DNA from: Halothiobacillus diazotrophicus
GTDB lineage: Bacteria; Pseudomonadota; Gammaproteobacteria; Halothiobacillales; Halothiobacillaceae
DNA: 64,000 nt
NCBI RefSeq assembly: GCF_001663815.1
Contig: NZ_CP016027.1
Coordinates: forward strand, 682,001-746,000
Reading direction: 5' to 3'
Every line of letters begins with the position of its first letter. Within the stretch, counting starts at the first letter, position 1. This document shows, piece after piece, positions 61,201-64,000 of the stretch. Position numbers and translations under genes: made by a program. The notes beneath the pieces are model-generated. The model was not told where the DNA came from, searched no databases, and saw nothing but the letters and a program-made list of their open reading frames with translations.

Positions 61201-64000
61201 TTGAGCTTGGACGTGTACTGGTACAGGCCGGACGGCTGACGCGTCAGCACCGACACGTAGCGCCGCGCCAGAATCACGGCCTTGAGACCGCCGACGGCAC
61301 AGGAAGCCACCTCGGGATCGATGGCCAGCACATTGACCTTGCGGGGCGTGTCGCGCGGGATGAAATCCATCGGTCCATCAGGCTTGATGCCGATCAGGTA
61401 ATCCGCACTGGATACCAGCGCACGTGCCGCCGAAGCCACATTGCGCCCGCTGTTGGGCTCAAACACCTGGGCATAGAACCGCAACTCATACGTGGCATTG
61501 GCGAAACTGGAGAGGTCGATCGGGAAATTCGCCGCGCCCTTCGCATCGGTCTGTTGGGTCTGCAACGGTTCGCTGTACCCTTCCTTGGCGCGATGCGGAT
61601 CATAGAAATCATAATCCGCGAACGCCGGGAAGCTCGGGAAGGCCGGACGGAGCGTCAAGGTGGCCGTTACCCGACGGTTGGCCGCCGGCGTGCCGTACAA
61701 GGTATCGGCCTGGATCAGCGCATGAAGATCGGTGGGCTTGATCCATCCGACGCCGCCATCCGGGTCTAAACGCGTGGTGACGCGAGTCTGATCGGGCTCG
61801 AATTCCCGGACCATGACCGACGTCGATCCCAGCAGCGTATGGACGCGATCATTCTTGATCAGATACAGATTCACCGACCAGCTACCCGTGGGCGCCGTCT
61901 CGTCCGGGGTGTACTGCCACTCCATGAATCCGCTGCGATCCGGACTGAGGCGCTGCTTGGTCACGGTCATCCCGCGGGGATCCACCAGTTCGACCATCAG
62001 AGGCACGCCGGCGATGTCCTGTTTCCAGTCGGCGGCGCGCAGAATCATGCCGATATGAAACTCATCCCCGGGGCGATACAGGCCGCGGTCGGAAAACAGA
62101 TAGGCACTGAGTTCGCCCGCGCTCTGGGCATTGGGCGCCCCGCCGATATCAAATCGGCTGTAATTGAGTTGCCGATCGGTGGCCCCGATGGGCAGGAACG
62201 AAAAGTCGGTATCCGTCGCGTCCGTCCCTGACGGGGAGGAGGCGTTGCCCGGCGTTGCCTCAGCCGGGGTGTGAACCGGGGTGTCCGCATGAGTGACGGT
62301 AAACATCACGGGTTTGAGCTCACGCTGGAACCCCTTGAGCGAGGCAAAATGCACATGGCCGTCGGCACCCGTCGTCTCGGCCAGCAGGGTCTGGCCATTT
62401 TCCGCGATCACCTTGACGACCGCATGATCGACCGGCCGCCCGGTATGAATGGATTGCACGAATACGTCATAACTGCCGTCCAGGGATCGCTTGACCAACA
62501 GCCCGAGATCCGTGACCACGATCAACCGGGCATCCTGGGTGTCACTCTGGGATGCGCCCTGGTAGTACCCACCCTGTTCGGCACTGAACGGACTCTCGTC
62601 ATCGCTGCCGAGCGCCCCCGAGTCACTCGTCGATCGCGGATCCCAGGGGGACAGTCGGACCAGGAACACCCCCCGCCTGGCGGTGGCCTCGCCCGCCTTG
62701 CCCGTGCCCAGGAAGCGGCTCAGATCGACCCCCGCGTATACCGCCTTGGTCGGGTCCTGATCCGGCAGGGGTTGGGTTTCCACAAAGCGCGTGGTGATGT
62801 GGTCGGGGCCGATGGACAACAGCGGATGGGAGAAATCTCCCTGATTGAACGCCACGAGATGCTGGATCTGGTGGGGCAGGATCTGCGCAATACCCACCCG
62901 CATCCCCGGGACGTTACGCGCCACCACGGACAGCCGGTGATCGCCGGTCATCGACAGCAACGATCCCTGCCCGAGGAATTTCAGCATCTGGGGATAATCG
63001 GGCACCGACAGCACGGACCCTTGGGATTTACCCAGCAGATACCCGCCGAAACTGCTCAACCCCTTGTCGATCTGGACATAGATCAGGCGCCCCGGCTCTG
63101 CAGAGAACGTCAGACCATGAACCTCGTCGGCGTCCCGCTCCGAAGGCTGCATCGTGAGAGGTAGCGGCTCGGCCTTGGCCAACACCTGCTGACTGACGAT
63201 CCCGGTGTACCAATCGTGATGGTCATGGCGCTTCGGCAACAGCCAGGCGTGGACCTTCCCCGTAAGCTCCTTGGCGGTGACCGGCGCGGAGGTGGATACG
63301 ATCAGCGTCTGAACAGGCTCATGCTCGGCGTTGTCGACCAGTTGGATCGACACATCGCTAAGCGCCAGGGAGTACAGACCGGGAATCAGCGCCATCCCAC
63401 TCAGGGGGTTTTGCGCCCCCGGCCCGCCCCGGCTGCTCTTCACCCCCTTGGCGATCGTGGCCCGCAGGCGTTGCTCATCCAGGGGCACGCCCAACGGACC
63501 GGAATGGACGTAGGCATTCAGATGACGCAGGTCATAGGTGATCGTAAACGATTCCGGACGTCCGGGATTTCCCTTGGCATCCAGCATCGTCAGCTTCACG
63601 GCGCGCTCGAAAGAGGTCGGGTCAACCGGATAGGTGAACTGAACCCCAAACAGAGCCGATTTCTTGAGCGGGTCCTGCGGGTCCTGATAGAAGGACTGAT
63701 CCGTGAGGGTCATGGCAAAGGGCGCGGTGTCGAACGTCAGTTGCGTCTCGGCCAGTCGCGTGCCCGGGGTGACGGCGGTACGGGGATCCAGTGTCAGCGT
63801 ATAGGGCTGCCCTACCGGCCAATCCACCGCCGGGGTGAAGACAAGCTGGCGATCGGTGGCCCAGCGCCAACTGCCCGCCATTCTGGGTTCAAGGGTGATC
63901 CCGGCATGAACCGGCTTGCCGACCAGGGCAATGGGCGCCACCGAGGCGGAAAAATCCAGGGTCAGGGGATGAATGACCATCGGCGTCTGGGTGTAGTCCG
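58242..64000 (-). CDS. yfhM: Bacterial alpha-2-macroglobulin (YfhM type), 5' end outside the window
   Basis: More than 1900 codons are open up to the right edge with no stop; the signal peptide/lipobox lies outside. The order of domains fits YfhM: N-terminal Ig-like and macroglobulin-like beta domains, an A2M_N domain around QPLDQ-type TGADGHVHFASL and SDRGLYRPGDEFHIG, a later PDRFNGALKVMAVAVTP segment, and the alpha/alpha barrel (TED) with the thioester motif CTEQ at 59739-59750. E. coli YfhM (1653 residues) reads CLEQ there; the cysteine, glutamate and glutamine are retained. It traps attacking proteases in the periplasm and works with PbpC, which repairs the wall. Confidence 0.93.
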   Translation of the reverse strand, partial: DYTQTPMVIHPLTLDFSASVAPIALVGKPVHAGITLEPRMAGSWRWATDRQLVFTPAVDWPVGQPYTLTLDPRTAVTPGTRLAETQLTFDTAPFAMTLTDQSFYQDPQDPLKKSALFGVQFTYPVDPTSFERAVKLTMLDAKGNPGRPESFTITYDLRHLNAYVHSGPLGVPLDEQRLRATIAKGVKSSRGGPGAQNPLSGMALIPGLYSLALSDVSIQLVDNAEHEPVQTLIVSTSAPVTAKELTGKVHAWLLPKRHDHHDWYTGIVSQQVLAKAEPLPLTMQPSERDADEVHGLTFSAEPGRLIYVQIDKGLSSFGGYLLGKSQGSVLSVPDYPQMLKFLGQGSLLSMTGDHRLSVVARNVPGMRVGIAQILPHQIQHLVAFNQGDFSHPLLSIGPDHITTRFVETQPLPDQDPTKAVYAGVDLSRFLGTGKAGEATARRGVFLVRLSPWDPRSTSDSGALGSDDESPFSAEQGGYYQGASQSDTQDARLIVVTDLGLLVKRSLDGSYDVFVQSIHTGRPVDHAVVKVIAENGQTLLAETTGADGHVHFASLKGFQRELKPVMFTVTHADTPVHTPAEATPGNASSPSGTDATDTDFSFLPIGATDRQLNYSRFDIGGAPNAQSAGELSAYLFSDRGLYRPGDEFHIGMILRAADWKQDIAGVPLMVELVDPRGMTVTKQRLSPDRSGFMEWQYTPDETAPTGSWSVNLYLIKNDRVHTLLGSTSVMVREFEPDQTRVTTRLDPDGGVGWIKPTDLHALIQADTLYGTPAANRRVTATLTLRPAFPSFPAFADYDFYDPHRAKEGYSEPLQTQQTDAKGAANFPIDLSSFANATYELRFYAQVFEPNSGRNVASAARALVSSADYLIGIKPDGPMDFIPRDTPRKVNVLAIDPEVASCAVGGLKAVILARRYVSVLTRQPSGLYQYTSKLKETPIDSRPLDVAVGGTDVDLPTTTPGSYALVIESAKGTTLNRVDFDVAGNANVSRSLERNAELQLSLNKKDYAPGETIDVAVRAPYAGNGIITIERDKVVAWTWFHSDTASSVQHITVPKDFEGNGYINVQFVRDPASRAIYMSPLSYGVVPFSVDLASHRATIGLDVPKLIKPGQDLDITVHTDKPTQVAVFAVDQGILQVAGYELKDPLSYFFRKRMLQVSTGQILDLILPSFDQFTKMASPGGDEDSLRKQQLNPFRRKHEKPVAYWSGITTVSGTHVFHYPVPDRFNGALKVMAVAVTPEQIGIAQQDTTVRGDFVLAPNLPTAVAPGDEFVASVNVANNIALAKGAENPPVPVAVQLEASSAFDVLTPGRQTISLASGHSGVVTFRLRARADLGSAPLGFFAQYQDKQARRSMDISVRPAVPFQTQLAVGAVKPGGQVDMPDLRDLFAARAQREAAISYLPLVLMRGLGTYLANYTNYCTEQTISAATPSLIVAGQPEFARSPADVRRAEPAVLRALATLRSRQNAEGGFGVWSATPISDPFVSVYAMQYLLLARQAGIPVSADMIDRGLNYLRHLAADEALGSLPELRARAFAIALLTESGMVTTNLIALVQQRLENQFPSVWHQDLAAVYLATSYHLLKQDEAANRLIDAPLKELTKPRPASLPWSYADYYDPLIFDATTLYSIERYFPDRARTLPADTLLNIVQPIHQGRYNTLSSAMTMLALSGLPREQADPASLSMVEGTEPGAMSPFGQVDGVLLAGALSPGSSMMRFVNHGTRPAWYSLTQAGYDRVPPPSTIKDGLEIVREYTDDAGKPVTTVHLGQTVNVHLSLRALGDRAVGDVAIVDILPGGFEIVHPAASGPDPDSPAGTADAEAPPASVAGGIALAQPGSDLQTSYVEPREDRVLIYATANRDVQQFVYRIRATNEGRFIVPPAYAESMYDRALRAYTPGTGTLTIEPPAPEQPMSASDLATSPDRP

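Overview
The window is 64 kb of a moderately GC-rich gammaproteobacterial chromosome with dense, mostly housekeeping gene content. The gammaproteobacterial assignment rests on gene pairs and families typical of that class: ycjX-ycjF, dapA-bamC, lpoA-yraN-diaA, carA-carB-greA, an orn/rsgA neighbourhood, ybhGFSR-type exporter genes and yfhM-pbpC. A dihydrolipoamide dehydrogenase with its own lipoyl domain, a single-lipoyl E2, two sulfurtransferases and a TauE/SafE permease would fit a Halothiobacillus-like sulfur oxidiser, but that is an inference and not something the sequence proves. No rRNA, tRNA, CRISPR array, insertion sequence or prophage was recognised.

Layout. 1-4.7 kb (minus strand): a chemoreceptor cut by the left edge, the ycjX-ycjF pair and an EAL-domain phosphodiesterase with a strongly structured leader. 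5-8 kb: metal handling (FieF-like CDF exporter, MntH importer) around a small YjfB-like gene. 7.9-14.3 kb: an exported tandem rhodanese, a lipoprotein, RF3 (prfC), an FMN-binding protein, an MFS transporter and a small MscS channel. 14.5-19.7 kb: a four-gene ABC-2 exporter operon (adaptor, double ATPase, two permeases). 19.7-23.5 kb (minus): yaiI-like, and rsmI-dapA-bamC. 23.6-29.3 kb (plus): lpoA, yraN, a possible new small ORF, diaA, a GlcD-like flavoprotein and a YpjD-like membrane protein. 29.4-31.2 kb (minus): HugZ-like protein and a receptor without a sensor domain. 31.4-35 kb (plus): a pair of apparently catalytically degenerate enzymes (prenyl synthase-like and SDR), a small membrane protein and a HerA-like ATPase. 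35.4-41.2 kb: the pyruvate dehydrogenase operon aceE-aceF-lpd. 41.4-43.1 kb: TauE/SafE, coaD, ferredoxin. 43.2-50.7 kb (minus): a carrier protein coupled to serS, then greA, carB, carA and dapB. 51-55.6 kb: sseA-like, orn, a pterin dehydratase, mgtE, rsgA, hinT. 55.8-64 kb (minus): pbpC and a large alpha-2-macroglobulin gene that runs off the right edge.

Functionally, several genes serve the cell envelope: bamC in outer-membrane protein assembly, lpoA and pbpC in peptidoglycan synthesis, dapA and dapB in diaminopimelate supply, and the bacterial macroglobulin as a periplasmic protease trap. Others form a core-metabolism group (PDH complex, carAB, coaD) and a translation/RNA group (prfC, rsmI, serS, greA, orn, rsgA). 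Most stop/start overlaps are ATGA or TGATG type, indicating translational coupling.

No clear new defence or mobile system is visible. The best candidates for undescribed biology are: the carrier protein coupled to serS; the degenerate NDUFAF6-like/SDR gene pair; the 59-residue ORF filling the yraN-diaA gap; the double stem-loop leader of the EAL gene; and three contiguous 13-bp repeats between dapB and sseA.
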